Positions 6,803 through 15,800 of a stretch of 20,671 nt of DNA are shown here, in pieces; the first letter of the stretch is position 1; each line of letters begins with the position of its first letter. The DNA comes from Pseudomonadota bacterium. Lineage in GTDB: Bacteria > Myxococcota > Polyangia > Polyangiales > Polyangiaceae. Where the stretch lies: NCBI GenBank assembly GCA_023419055.1, contig JAEZYO010001004.1, positions 1-20,671 on the forward strand, read 5' to 3'. Both the position numbers and the translations under genes were made by a program. The notes under the pieces were generated by a model. That model was not told the DNA's origin, did not search any database, and worked only from the letters and a program-made list of their open reading frames with translations.

Positions 6803-7399
6803 ATGGCGCTTTCCGTCACCGAAAACTCGTGGGATGGTTCAGTCATGCTGGCGATGTTGTTTCGCCGCTGGCGAGCGTCTGCGACGGAACGCCGGTTGGA
6901 GGAGCTTTTCACGCTCCACCTGGATTTCGTGAGCCGGTCACTGCGGAACCTGGGTGTTCCGGAGCGCGACATCGACGATGCCACGCAGCAAGTGTTCATC
7001 GTCTTGTCGCGAAAGCTCGATGCCGTCCGAAGTGGTAGCGAGCGCGCGTTCTTGTTTCGGACTTCCATTCACGTTGCAGCTCATGCGCGCCGCTCGCTCG
7101 GGCGCAAGCGTGAGGCGCTGGGAGAGATCCCGGAGATCGTGGATGAACGCGCCGGCGCCGACGACCTCGTCGACGAGCAGCGCGCCCGTGAGTTGTTGGA
7201 CGCCGTTCTTTCGAAGCTCGCGCCCGACGTGCGAGCCGTCTTCGTGCTCTACGAGATCGAGCACATGACCATGGCCGAGATCGCGTCGACCTTGGAGCTT
7301 CCGCCCGGCACCGTAGCGTCGCGCCTGCGACGCGGGCGAGAGCTCTTCCAGTCGGAGGTCGAACGGTTGCAGCTCGCAGCGGCCAGGAGGGCCGGATGA
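6803..7399 (+). CDS. ECF-type RNA polymerase sigma factor
   Basis: A 198-residue sigma-70 family protein with only regions 2 and 4, the ECF layout. Region 2 spans about 35-105 and includes the core-binding, -10-contacting segment DIDDATQQVFIVLSRKL (56-72). A short acidic linker follows (106-127). Region 4 spans about 128-190 with LAPDVRAVFVLYEIEHMTM and a helix-turn-helix (AEIASTLELPPGTVASRLRRGR). ATG 6803 is the first good start; ATG 6845 (MLAMLFRRW) would still keep both domains and cannot be excluded. Its stop overlaps the next start by ATGA, so the two are translationally coupled, as sigma genes usually are with their anti-sigma factors. It probably controls this surface locus and possibly itself through the motif at 6776; that is inference. 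Confidence 0.93.
   Translation: MALSVTENSWDGSVMLAMLFRRWRASATERRLEELFTLHLDFVSRSLRNLGVPERDIDDATQQVFIVLSRKLDAVRSGSERAFLFRTSIHVAAHARRSLGRKREALGEIPEIVDERAGADDLVDEQRARELLDAVLSKLAPDVRAVFVLYEIEHMTMAEIASTLELPPGTVASRLRRGRELFQSEVERLQLAAARRAG
7385..7390 (+). promoter_or_regulatory. Shine-Dalgarno site of the membrane TPR-like gene
   Basis: AGGAGG sits inside the end of the sigma gene, 5 nt before ATG 7396, and confirms that start at the ATGA overlap. Confidence 0.7.
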
Positions 7400-8103
7400 C
7401 CGAACCTCGTAGGCTCATCGAAGAAGGGGGCGACGTGCTCCAACAACAGCTACTGAACGTGGGCAGCTCGTACCGCGCGTCCGCGCAAACGCGCGCGCGC
7501 ACTGCCGCGGCGCTCGGGATCGGCGCCGTTTCGGTCTTGGCCACGGGCAAGGCGGCAGCGAGCCCGCTCGCCAAGCTCGCGACCGTCGGCCTCGTCGCGA
7601 CCGGAGCGTCGTTCCTCGCGTACCAAGCCTTCTCGCCGAGCGAGCCTCCGCAGAGCACGCCGTCGAGCACTCGAGTCGCGATCCCTGCAGCTCCGCACCA
7701 GGTCGAGAAACCCGAAGCGGCCAAGCCAGCGCCCCCGGAAGTCGTGGCGGAGCCGGAAGTGACGGAGCCCGCCATGCAGTCCCCCGTGGTGACGAGCGCG
7801 CCCCCGCCGGTGCTCCGTTCGAACACGGGCTCGAGCAACGCGCTGAGCGAGGAGCTGGCTCGCCTCGACGGAGCCCGCACGAAGCTCGCCTCGGGTCAGC
7901 CGTCGGCGGCGATCGAAGCTCTCGACGCGTACGGGCGTGAGTTCCCGCGCGGCAGCCTGCGTCTCGAAGCCAGCGTGCTGCGCATCGAGGCCCTCGCCAA
8001 GGCCGGTCGAACCAGTGAGGCGCGTGATCGCGCCAAGCGTTTCCTCGCCGCGCACCCGAACAGCGTGCTCGGCGCGCGTGTGAAACGCTACGCCGGCGAA
8101 TGA
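7396..8103 (+). CDS. Membrane-anchored TPR-like protein, candidate anti-sigma/sigma regulator
   Basis: A 235-residue protein. A polar N-terminus (1-35, LIEEGGDVLQQQLLNVG) would face the cytoplasm. One hydrophobic segment follows (about 58-77, PLAKLATVGLVATGASFLAY), possibly preceded by a weaker one (37-50). Residues 80-147 are a Pro/Ala/Glu-rich periplasmic linker. Residues 150-232 look like TPR helices (LASGQPSAAIEALDAYGREFPRG, EALAKAGRTSEARDRAKRFLAAHP). It overlaps the sigma gene upstream and the GH8-like lipoprotein downstream, both by ATGA. Position and topology suggest it restrains or tunes the sigma factor, but there is no zinc-binding ZAS motif (HxxxCxxC) as in classical anti-sigma factors. 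Recurrent in Polyangiales next to ECF sigma genes as far as I recall. Function inferred. Confidence 0.75.
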   Translation: MTEPRRLIEEGGDVLQQQLLNVGSSYRASAQTRARTAAALGIGAVSVLATGKAAASPLAKLATVGLVATGASFLAYQAFSPSEPPQSTPSSTRVAIPAAPHQVEKPEAAKPAPPEVVAEPEVTEPAMQSPVVTSAPPPVLRSNTGSSNALSEELARLDGARTKLASGQPSAAIEALDAYGREFPRGSLRLEASVLRIEALAKAGRTSEARDRAKRFLAAHPNSVLGARVKRYAGE

Positions 8104-9437
8104 GACGAGCGCGCGTACTCCGCGCTGTCCGGCTCGCGGCCCTGCTCCTGCCCGCCATAGCGCCCGCCGCGTGCGGTGAGACGCTCGATTCGCTGGGCAA
8201 CGACGAGGCGGCCGTAGCTCAAGGAGGTGCTGCGGGAGAAGGCACCGAAAACGTGGGCGGCGCACCCGAGGGCGGCGCGGCCGGCATGGGCGGTGAACCA
8301 CCCGTGCAAGGTGGTGCAGGTGGCGCCGAAGAGGTCGAGCCTCCGCTAGGAGGCATCGGAGTGACGCCGGACGAGATCAGCGCGCGAATCAACGACGTCT
8401 ATGATCAGTTGTTCCACGGGGACCCGGCGACCGAGTCGGTGATGCGCTGGATCGAGGGCGACACGGAAGCCTACGTCCTCGACATCAACCTGGGGGACAT
8501 CGGGCTCGACGGCCTCGGGTACGGCATGTACGTGAGCGCGACCCTCGGGCGGCGCGACGACTTCGACGCCCTGCTCGCGTTCGTTCAGAACAAGATGTGG
8601 ATCCGCTCCGGCGCCTTCGAGGGCTACCTCAGCAAGGAGTGCCAGACGGATCTCACCTGCACTTTCGATGAGGCGTCGCCTGATTCGAGCTCGTTCGTGG
8701 CGACGGCGCTCTTGGTCGCGTCGCGGCGCTGGAAGAACGACGGCGGCGAGGTCTACCTCGAGCTGGCACTCGAGCTCCTGGCAGCGATGATCGATCGCGA
8801 ACCGGACCCGAACGGCGTCGTCACGGACATGTTCGACGCCTCGAGCGACCTGATCGTGTACGCGCCGGTGACGGGCAGCGCCATGATCACGAGCCCGGGC
8901 TACGTGATGCCGGCCTTCTACGAGGCGTGGGCCCGCTTCGATCCGGAGCGCCGCGCGCGCTGGACGGCGATCACCGGCGCGAGCCGCGACTACTTGGCCG
9001 CCGCCGCCCACCCGCAGACGGGCCTCTACCCCTGGCAGTCGGACTTCTCGGGTGAGCCCTCGGGGACCTTCGGCTTCTTCAATTTCGAGACCTGCCGGGC
9101 GTACTTGCACCTGGCGCTCGACTACTCCTGGAACGGCGCCGATCCTCGCGAGCTCGAGGAGGCGGAGCGCGCACTCGCCTTCTTCAACTCCCGAGGCATC
9201 GACGGCATTTTCTTGACGCACGACCTCGACGGCACCCCGTCCTCGTCGGATCGATCCACCGCCACGCTGGCGATGATCGCGTCACTCGGCCTGATCGCTC
9301 CGCTCGAAGACGCGCGTCCCTTCATGCAGTGGCTCTGGGACACGCCGACGCCGACGGGGAAGTACCGCTACTACGACGGGATGCTCTACCTCCTGAGCTT
9401 GCTCGCGCTCGGCGGCGAGCTCGACCCGATCCGCTGA
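8100..9437 (+). CDS. GH8-like (alpha/alpha)6 lipoprotein with altered catalytic residues
   Basis: A 445-residue protein with a signal peptide ending APAAC (C25; a Pro at -3 makes the lipobox imperfect), a Gly/Ala/Glu-rich stalk (35-85), then a domain resembling glycoside hydrolase family 8. Matching landmarks are GLDGLGYGMYV (135-145), ASPDSSSFVATALLVASRRW (192-211), TSPGYVMPAFYEAWARFD (264-281) and FFNFETCRAYLHLALDYSWNG (326-346). GH8 enzymes cleave beta-1,4 glucans, xylan or chitosan using a Glu acid and an Asp base. Here the acid position appears to be D137 and the base position E330, and the central DGDxD-type motif is degraded to D195-SSSF. It may be inactive, a binding protein, or have a changed mechanism. 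It starts inside the stop of the TPR-like gene (ATGA) and ends the sigma operon. The alignment was made by eye. Confidence 0.72.
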   Translation: MRRARVLRAVRLAALLLPAIAPAACGETLDSLGNDEAAVAQGGAAGEGTENVGGAPEGGAAGMGGEPPVQGGAGGAEEVEPPLGGIGVTPDEISARINDVYDQLFHGDPATESVMRWIEGDTEAYVLDINLGDIGLDGLGYGMYVSATLGRRDDFDALLAFVQNKMWIRSGAFEGYLSKECQTDLTCTFDEASPDSSSFVATALLVASRRWKNDGGEVYLELALELLAAMIDREPDPNGVVTDMFDASSDLIVYAPVTGSAMITSPGYVMPAFYEAWARFDPERRARWTAITGASRDYLAAAAHPQTGLYPWQSDFSGEPSGTFGFFNFETCRAYLHLALDYSWNGADPRELEEAERALAFFNSRGIDGIFLTHDLDGTPSSSDRSTATLAMIASLGLIAPLEDARPFMQWLWDTPTPTGKYRYYDGMLYLLSLLALGGELDPIR

Positions 9438-9858
9438 GCCGACACCTATCACCCTTTGGTGTTACGCACCGAGCTGACGCGTCGGCGGCGGTGAAGAACG
9501 GGGGGCTCCTCCGCGCAGCCCCGTTCACCAAGGATTTGCAAGCCACCATCTGCGCGGAAGAGCGCCTCCGAAAGGCTGATACGGAGCGCGCGCGCCGCTT
9601 CTCCCCGACCCCGCGTGAATAAATCGAGTCACCGCATGGAAACGGTTCCAGCGGGCTTCCCGTTCGGGCCGGAGAGCCAGATCGATGCCCCGAGGAAAGC
9701 CCGAAGGGTGCTCGCGCGTTCGAGGAACGGAGTGTCGCAGGTGTCGGACAGCCATGCTCAGCAGAACTTTCTGTTCGTGTTGGGCAATCGCCACGATCGT
9801 GAGCCGTCTCGCGCCGGCCAGCGTACTAATGAAGGCTGAGATCAGGGTCTCTTCTGCC
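9438..9858. other. 421-bp non-coding region before the giant TPR gene
   Basis: No convincing gene. Short open frames here have atypical codon use and no ribosome site. The region holds a terminator-like hairpin (9490-9529), a near-palindrome TGGAAACGGTTCCA (9637-9650), and base composition slightly poorer in GC than the flanking genes. It should contain the promoter and 5' leader of the TPR gene, but I cannot identify -35/-10 elements. Confidence 0.55.
9490..9529 (+). terminator. Hairpin downstream of the sigma operon
   Basis: GGTGA...AACGGGG (9490-9503, with a 3-nt bulge) pairs with CCCCGTTCACC (9519-9529). An inner GGCT/AGCC pairing extends the stem. It begins 53 nt after the GH8-like stop. 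There is no T-tract, as is usual for this GC-rich group, so it may be a terminator or an mRNA 3'-end stabiliser. Confidence 0.4.
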
Positions 9859-12800
9859 ATGGATCTTTCCATCGACGGTATCAAGTGGAACGAGCTCAAG
9901 GGCGGCGAGTCGGTGCTCCGGGAGATCGAGCAGAGCTACGTCAGCTCCGACAGGACCGAGGCGTTCTGTCACTTGCTCGAGTCACTCCTCGAATCGCCCT
10001 CGAACCTGTCGACGAGCGTCGCCGACGCGATGCGGCTGCGACTGGTCGCGCTCTACGCCACGCACCTGCAGCACCCAGAGCGCGCCGTGCCCCACCTCGA
10101 GTCGTTGCTCGGGCGCGACAGCGTCGACGAGTCTGCGCTCGACTTCGGGCAAGCGCTCTTGCTGCGCCGCTCCGTGGCGCCGCGCGTCGCCGCGGCGCTC
10201 TCCGATGCGTATCAGCGGCTCGGCCAAGCCGAGGAAGCGATCGGTCCGCTCACGCTCGAGCTCTCGCTCGCAGAGCCGACCCGACTGCGTGAGGTCAAGC
10301 GACGTTTGGCCATCCTGCGTGAGGAGGTCGGCGACGATCCCGAAGGCGCGTTCGATCTCTACAGCGAGCTCTTCCGCGAGAACCCTTCGGACTCCGAGCT
10401 CCGGGCGCGCTTCATCGCGCTCGCACGCTGCCTCGTCGAAGGCGCGGGTCAAGCGGACGACGCAGAGCGGGGCTCGCGCCCGCGAGCGATCCTCTTCCTT
10501 CTGGCAGAGGTGGCGAGCCGCGTCGAAGAAGACGGCGCCCTGAACGAGGCGGCCACCGACGTGCTGGGGTTCGGGCTCGAAATCGCGGCGCAGCACGCGC
10601 CCGACGCGCTCGCGCTCTGGCTCGCCGGCGCCGAGCGCGTGCTCCGGCACTCCTCCGCGGAGCGCCGGGTCGAGATCTTCGAGCGTGCCCTGCACGGGGT
10701 CGAGCCCTCCGAATCATCGCTGCCGCTGCTCCTCACGGCTGCCAAGGTGCTTGCGGACGCGGGCGCGAACGATCGCGCGCTCGCGGCGTGCCTCGGGGCG
10801 CTCGACGTTCGTCCCGACGACATGGACCTCTTGCTCGAAGCCGACCGCCTGTTCGCGCGAACGGGGGCCACGGCGAGCGAGCGGATCGCTCGGCTCCGCG
10901 CCGCGCTGAGCGCTACCACGAGCAGCGCGCACCGCGCCCGGCTCCTCGTCGCCGTCGGCCTGCTCGAGCGCGACGAGCTCGACGACGTGCGTCGAGCAGC
11001 GTCGACCTTCCGAGCGGCGCTGAACGAGCACCCCGCAGCCGTCGACGCCCACGTCGCGTTGCTCGAGACGTACGCCGAGCGCGACGACCGAGCCGCCCTC
11101 TCGGACGCGGTGGGGAACCTGCTCCAGAGCGTCGAAGGCGGCCACCCCGAGGAGGTCCTCGCCGAAACGACGCGCCGCCTCACCGAACGAGGCGCGTCTC
11201 GAGCCGCGCTCGGACTCGCGCGCCACTTGCTCGACGAGCACGGGCTGAACGGAGCCGTGCTGGAGGCGATCGAGAGCGTCGCGGAGCGCGAGAACGACGT
11301 CGAGCTCGGGCGAGCGGTCCTCGAGCGCCGCGTCAGCAGCCTTCCACCAGGTGAGGCGCGCGCCGTGGCCTACGACCGGCTGGGCGAGTTCTTGTCGGAA
11401 CGCCTGCGGGACCCCGTCTCTGCCGCGAGCGCCTGGAAGGCCGGCGCGCGTGAGGCGGAGTCCCTCGACGACTGGGGCGCGCTCTCACGGAGGCTCTACG
11501 AGCGCGCTCTCGACAGCTCTCAGGACGACCTCGAGGCGGCCGAGAAGCTCGTCCACAGCTACGCCGAGACCCAGGACTGGGCCGAGGTGCCCACGGCTTT
11601 CGGCGTCCTCCTGCGAGCCGCGCAGACGCAAGAGGATCTGTCCCGCTCGGTGAAGCTCCTGCTCGATCTCGCGGAGCGCGCGACCCAGAGCCGCGCGGGG
11701 CGTGAGTTCGCGGCCCTCGCCGACGAAGCGCTCTGGCGCTGGACCACCCCGGGGACCCCCGAGATCCGAGCGCTGAAGCTCGCCAAAGCTCGCGTGCTCG
11801 CGAGCGATCCGACCTACTCGGGCGAGGCGGCGGAGGTGTACCGAGCGCTCATCGAGGCCGACTGTTTGCCCGAGGACGTGGCCGAGTTCCGCGGCTTCGT
11901 CGAGCGCCAACCCGGCACCGAGTTCCGCGCGACCGAGCTCGGCTGGCTCTTCGAGTGGAAGGCTCTACGCGACGAGCGGCCGGCGCTCGCCCTGCTCGAG
12001 TGGGCTTCCCTGCAGGAGCGCGAGTTCGGTGATCCGGAGGCCGCGCAGAACGTCTACGAGCGCGTGCTCGCGCTCGAACCCGATCATCCGGCCGCCCTCG
12101 AGCACGTGCTGCGCTTGCGGCGCGCCAACGACGACGCGGAAGGCGTCGAGGCGTGCCTGGCGGCGCTCGCGAAGGGCGCGAGCGGAAACGCCTGGCTCGA
12201 GATCGAGCTCGAACGCGCCGGCCTCCTCGTGGAGAGGCTCGGCCGCGCCGACGAGGGCCTGGGTGTGCTGGTCAAGATCCTGGAGGCGTTCCCCGAGCAC
12301 CCGCAGGCGCGCGAACGCTTCCGCGCCTTCTATCGCCTCGATCAGGCCGACGTGTCGGCGGACTCGGCGGATCTGCTCCTCAGCCAGGCGCTCGCCGTGG
12401 GTGACCTCGACCTGGCGGTCGACGCCTACCGAATCGCGGTCGGGGCAGGGCTCGATCGCATCCTGCTCGATGAGCTCGGCGCGCGCCTTTTGTCGTTCCT
12501 CGACGCGCGCTCCACCGACGCGGATCGCGCGACCGCGGGCTTCTTGGCAGTGCTCGGCGCCGCGCCCGGGACGCGCTGGGCGCTCGATCGAGTCAAGCTC
12601 GCGCTGAACGCGGTGGGCCGCTTCGAAGAGCTCTTCCCGCTCTACGATCGCGCCATCCTGGCCACCGAGGACGAGAACGAGCGAGCGGAGCTCCTGAACG
12701 AGGCCGCCGTCGCGGCGCGCGACCTCACCGGCGACGCGGCGCGCGCCATCGCCTACCTCGTCCAGCTCTACGAGCTCCGTCCCGACGACGCGCGGGTCGA

Positions 12801-15800
12801 CTCGCTCCTGGAGCGCCTCTACGAGCGCCAAGGTCACACGACGGAGTTGATCGAGCTCTTGCTCCGCCGCGCGGAGCGCCGAGCGCTCGAGGAGCAGCTC
12901 CCCCTCCGGGAGCGCATCGCCGGGCTCATGCTCGACAACGGGGACCTGGAGCGCGCGCTCGGTCAGATCGACACGCTGCTCGGCAACGATCGCGGAGAAG
13001 CCGCCGAGTCGCTGCTCGCACGCCTGTTCCAGCTGCCGGAGGCCCGCCGGGACGGCGATGGGAGCGCGACGCTCGCGGAGGCCGCGTCGGCTCGACTTTG
13101 CGACCTCTACCGTCAAGCCGAACGCACGTCGGACGTGCGGCGCGTGCGGACCGAAGAGCTCACCTTCGTACAGGAGAGCGGGCGCCGCCTGCTGCTCTTG
13201 AAGGAGCTCGCCGATCTGCATCAACTCCTCCCCGACCAGCCCGAGGCCGCGTTCGAGATCGTGAGCGAGCTCGTGGTCGTGGAGCCCGAAGACGAAGACT
13301 CACGCCAATTCCTCGCTGCGCTCGCGAAGTCGCTCGGCCGCGCAGAAGCTCGCGTCGAGGTCCTGATCGCCGCGGCCGCTCGCGCGCCGTCGCCGGCGGT
13401 CGCGGTCACGCTGCTGTGCGAAGCAGCGATGGTGTGCGACGCCACGCTCGGAAAGCCCGAACGCGCCGCGGAACTCTACGACCTCGCGCTCGCGAAGGTC
13501 GACGCGGAGAGCGACGCGCTCGAGCAGATCTTGCGCGCAGAAGATCCGCTCTGGGCGCGGCTCGCTCGTCCCGACCGCCGCGCCAGCGGTCTCGAACGAC
13601 TCGCCTCCTTGCTCGACGACGCGGGCGAGCGGCGGCCGGTGTTGGCCGAAGCCGCGCGTGTCGCCGCCGAGGATCTCGGCGATCTCGCTCGCGCCGCGAA
13701 CTCCTGGCAGACCGTGGTGGACGCCGACGCGAGCGATCGCGAAGCGCTCGACGGGCTCGTCGCTTGCCTCGGCGCGATCGATCGCCCGGAGGCGCTCGCG
13801 CGGGCGCTCGAGCTCCGTATCGCGCTCGCGAGCGAGACCAGCGCGCGCCGCTCCGACGAAAAGGCGCTCGCCCGTGTACTCGCCGGCCCGCTCGGGCGCG
13901 CACAGCAAGCGGTCGAGCTCTGGCAGAAGCTCAACCGAGAAGATCCGAAGGACGAAGAGGCTCTCGACGCGCAGAGCGAGCTCTTGGAGGCGATGTCGCG
14001 CTTCGACGAGCTCGTCGAGCTCCTCGAAGGAGCGTCGCGGGTGATCGATGAGCCGGAGCGCCTGTTCCGGAAGCTCGCGGCAATCCACCGGAAGCACACG
14101 GGTAACCTGAGAGCCGCCGTGGACGCGCTGCTCGGCGCGTCGGATCTGGCCGGCGCCGCGGAGCTCGCCGCGACCCGTGAGCTCGACGATCCCGCGCTCC
14201 TGTTTCGACTCACCTCGGCGCTGATCGCGGAGGGGCGGGGCAGTGAAGCCGTGCGGCTGCTCGAGATCAACGTTCGAGCGTACGGCGAGCGCCGCCCGCG
14301 CGAGCGGGGTCCGGCCCACTACGAGCTCGCTCGCGCGCTGCTCTCCATCGGCAAGGAAAGCGAAGCGCTCGCGGAGCTCAAGGTCGCCGCTGCGATCGAT
14401 CCGGGTAACGCGACGATCCTGGGAGCGTTCGGAGAGCTTTCGCTCGAGCAACGCGATCTCGAGGGCGCGGAGCGGAGCTATCGAGCGCTGCTCTTGCTCT
14501 CCCTGCATTCGAGCGACCCGACCCCGGCCGGACCGTTTCGCTCGGAGATCTACCTGCGCCTCGCCAGCCTCGCCGAGCTGAGGGAAGAGCAGGACCGCGC
14601 GCAGGAGCTCGTCGCCTCTGCTTTCGAGAGCGCAGAAACGAGCCCGGAAGAAGCGCGAGCTCTCCTGACGACGCTGACCAAGCTCGGCCGAGACGAGCTC
14701 TTGCTGCGCGCGCTCCCGCTCGCCCCCCACGACGACTCGGACCCCGTGTCCTCGTGTCAGGCGCTCGCCGAGCTCTTGCGGCAGCGCCTTTCGTGCGGAG
14801 CTCCGAGCGACGCCCTGCGCGAGTTCCTCGTCGCTCGCCTGGAGACGCTCACCACGGAGCTCCTCAAGGCCAAGCACAAGAAGCTCGGCTTCGAGGCGTT
14901 CCGCCCGCTGCTCGAGATGCAGCGCAAGCTCGGCCAGCGCGAGCAGCTCGGGGCGCTGCTCCGGGCTCTCTCCTCACGCTACGCGAAGACGTCGGTCGCG
15001 CCCGAGCTCGAGCTCGAGGCGGCGGAGCTCATGCTCGACGAACCCGAACGCCGCGCGGAGGCCATCGACTCGCTCCTCGCCGCGTGGAGACGCGCGCCCG
15101 AAGACGCGCGCGTCGTCGCGCCCCTCCTGCGAGCGCTCGAAGAGGACGATCGCAAGGACGAGCTCGTCGAAATCCTCGAGAGCCAGGTCGCGCTCGCCGA
15201 AGGCGCAGGGGATCAAGCCGCGGCGCAACGCGGCAGGCTCGAGCTCGGGCGCGTCTTCGAGCGTTCGAGCGACACGGAGCGTGCGCTCGCGAGCTACGAG
15301 GCCGCCGGCAAGCTCGCCGGGCCCGAGAGGCTCGGCGCCCTGCGCGCCGTGGCCCGACTCGCCGAGGGCGACGGCGCGAAGAGCCTGCGCCTGGTAACGG
15401 CTCTCGAGGGAGTGCTCGAGCTCGAGCATGGGAGCGAAGCCGCGGACACCGCCGTTCGGCTTCACGGTTTGTACGTCGCGCTCGAGAACATCGAAGCCGC
15501 GGAGCGCGTGCTCGTGGCCGGTCTCGTCGCCGATCCGGGGCGGCTCGAGCTCTCCGAGGCGCTCGTGCGCATCAACTTGGAGCGCGGCAACCACGAGCGC
15601 GCCCTCGAGCTCCTGGAGCGCGCGCTCTCACTCCGGCCCGACGATCGGGCCCTGTTGCTCCGGTACGTCGCGGAGTGTTCGAAGGGCGGAGCCCCGGAGC
15701 GCGCGATCGCGGCGCTCGAGCGCGCCCTCGAGAGCGCTCCCGCCGACGTCGAGCTCGAGCGAGCCCTGGTGAGCGCGCTCGACGCGGCGTCGAGCTCCGA

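Noticed and set aside
9615..9839. 74-codon frame in the leader of the giant TPR gene
   Set aside because: Weak GTG start, no ribosome site, atypical codon use and no recognisable sequence.
13300..14877. Long antisense open frames inside the giant TPR gene (also 11965-13224 and 9982-10695, - strand)
   Set aside because: They arise from the GC-rich codon pattern of the sense gene, carry Arg/Glu/Ala-biased sequence without domains, and have no ribosome site.
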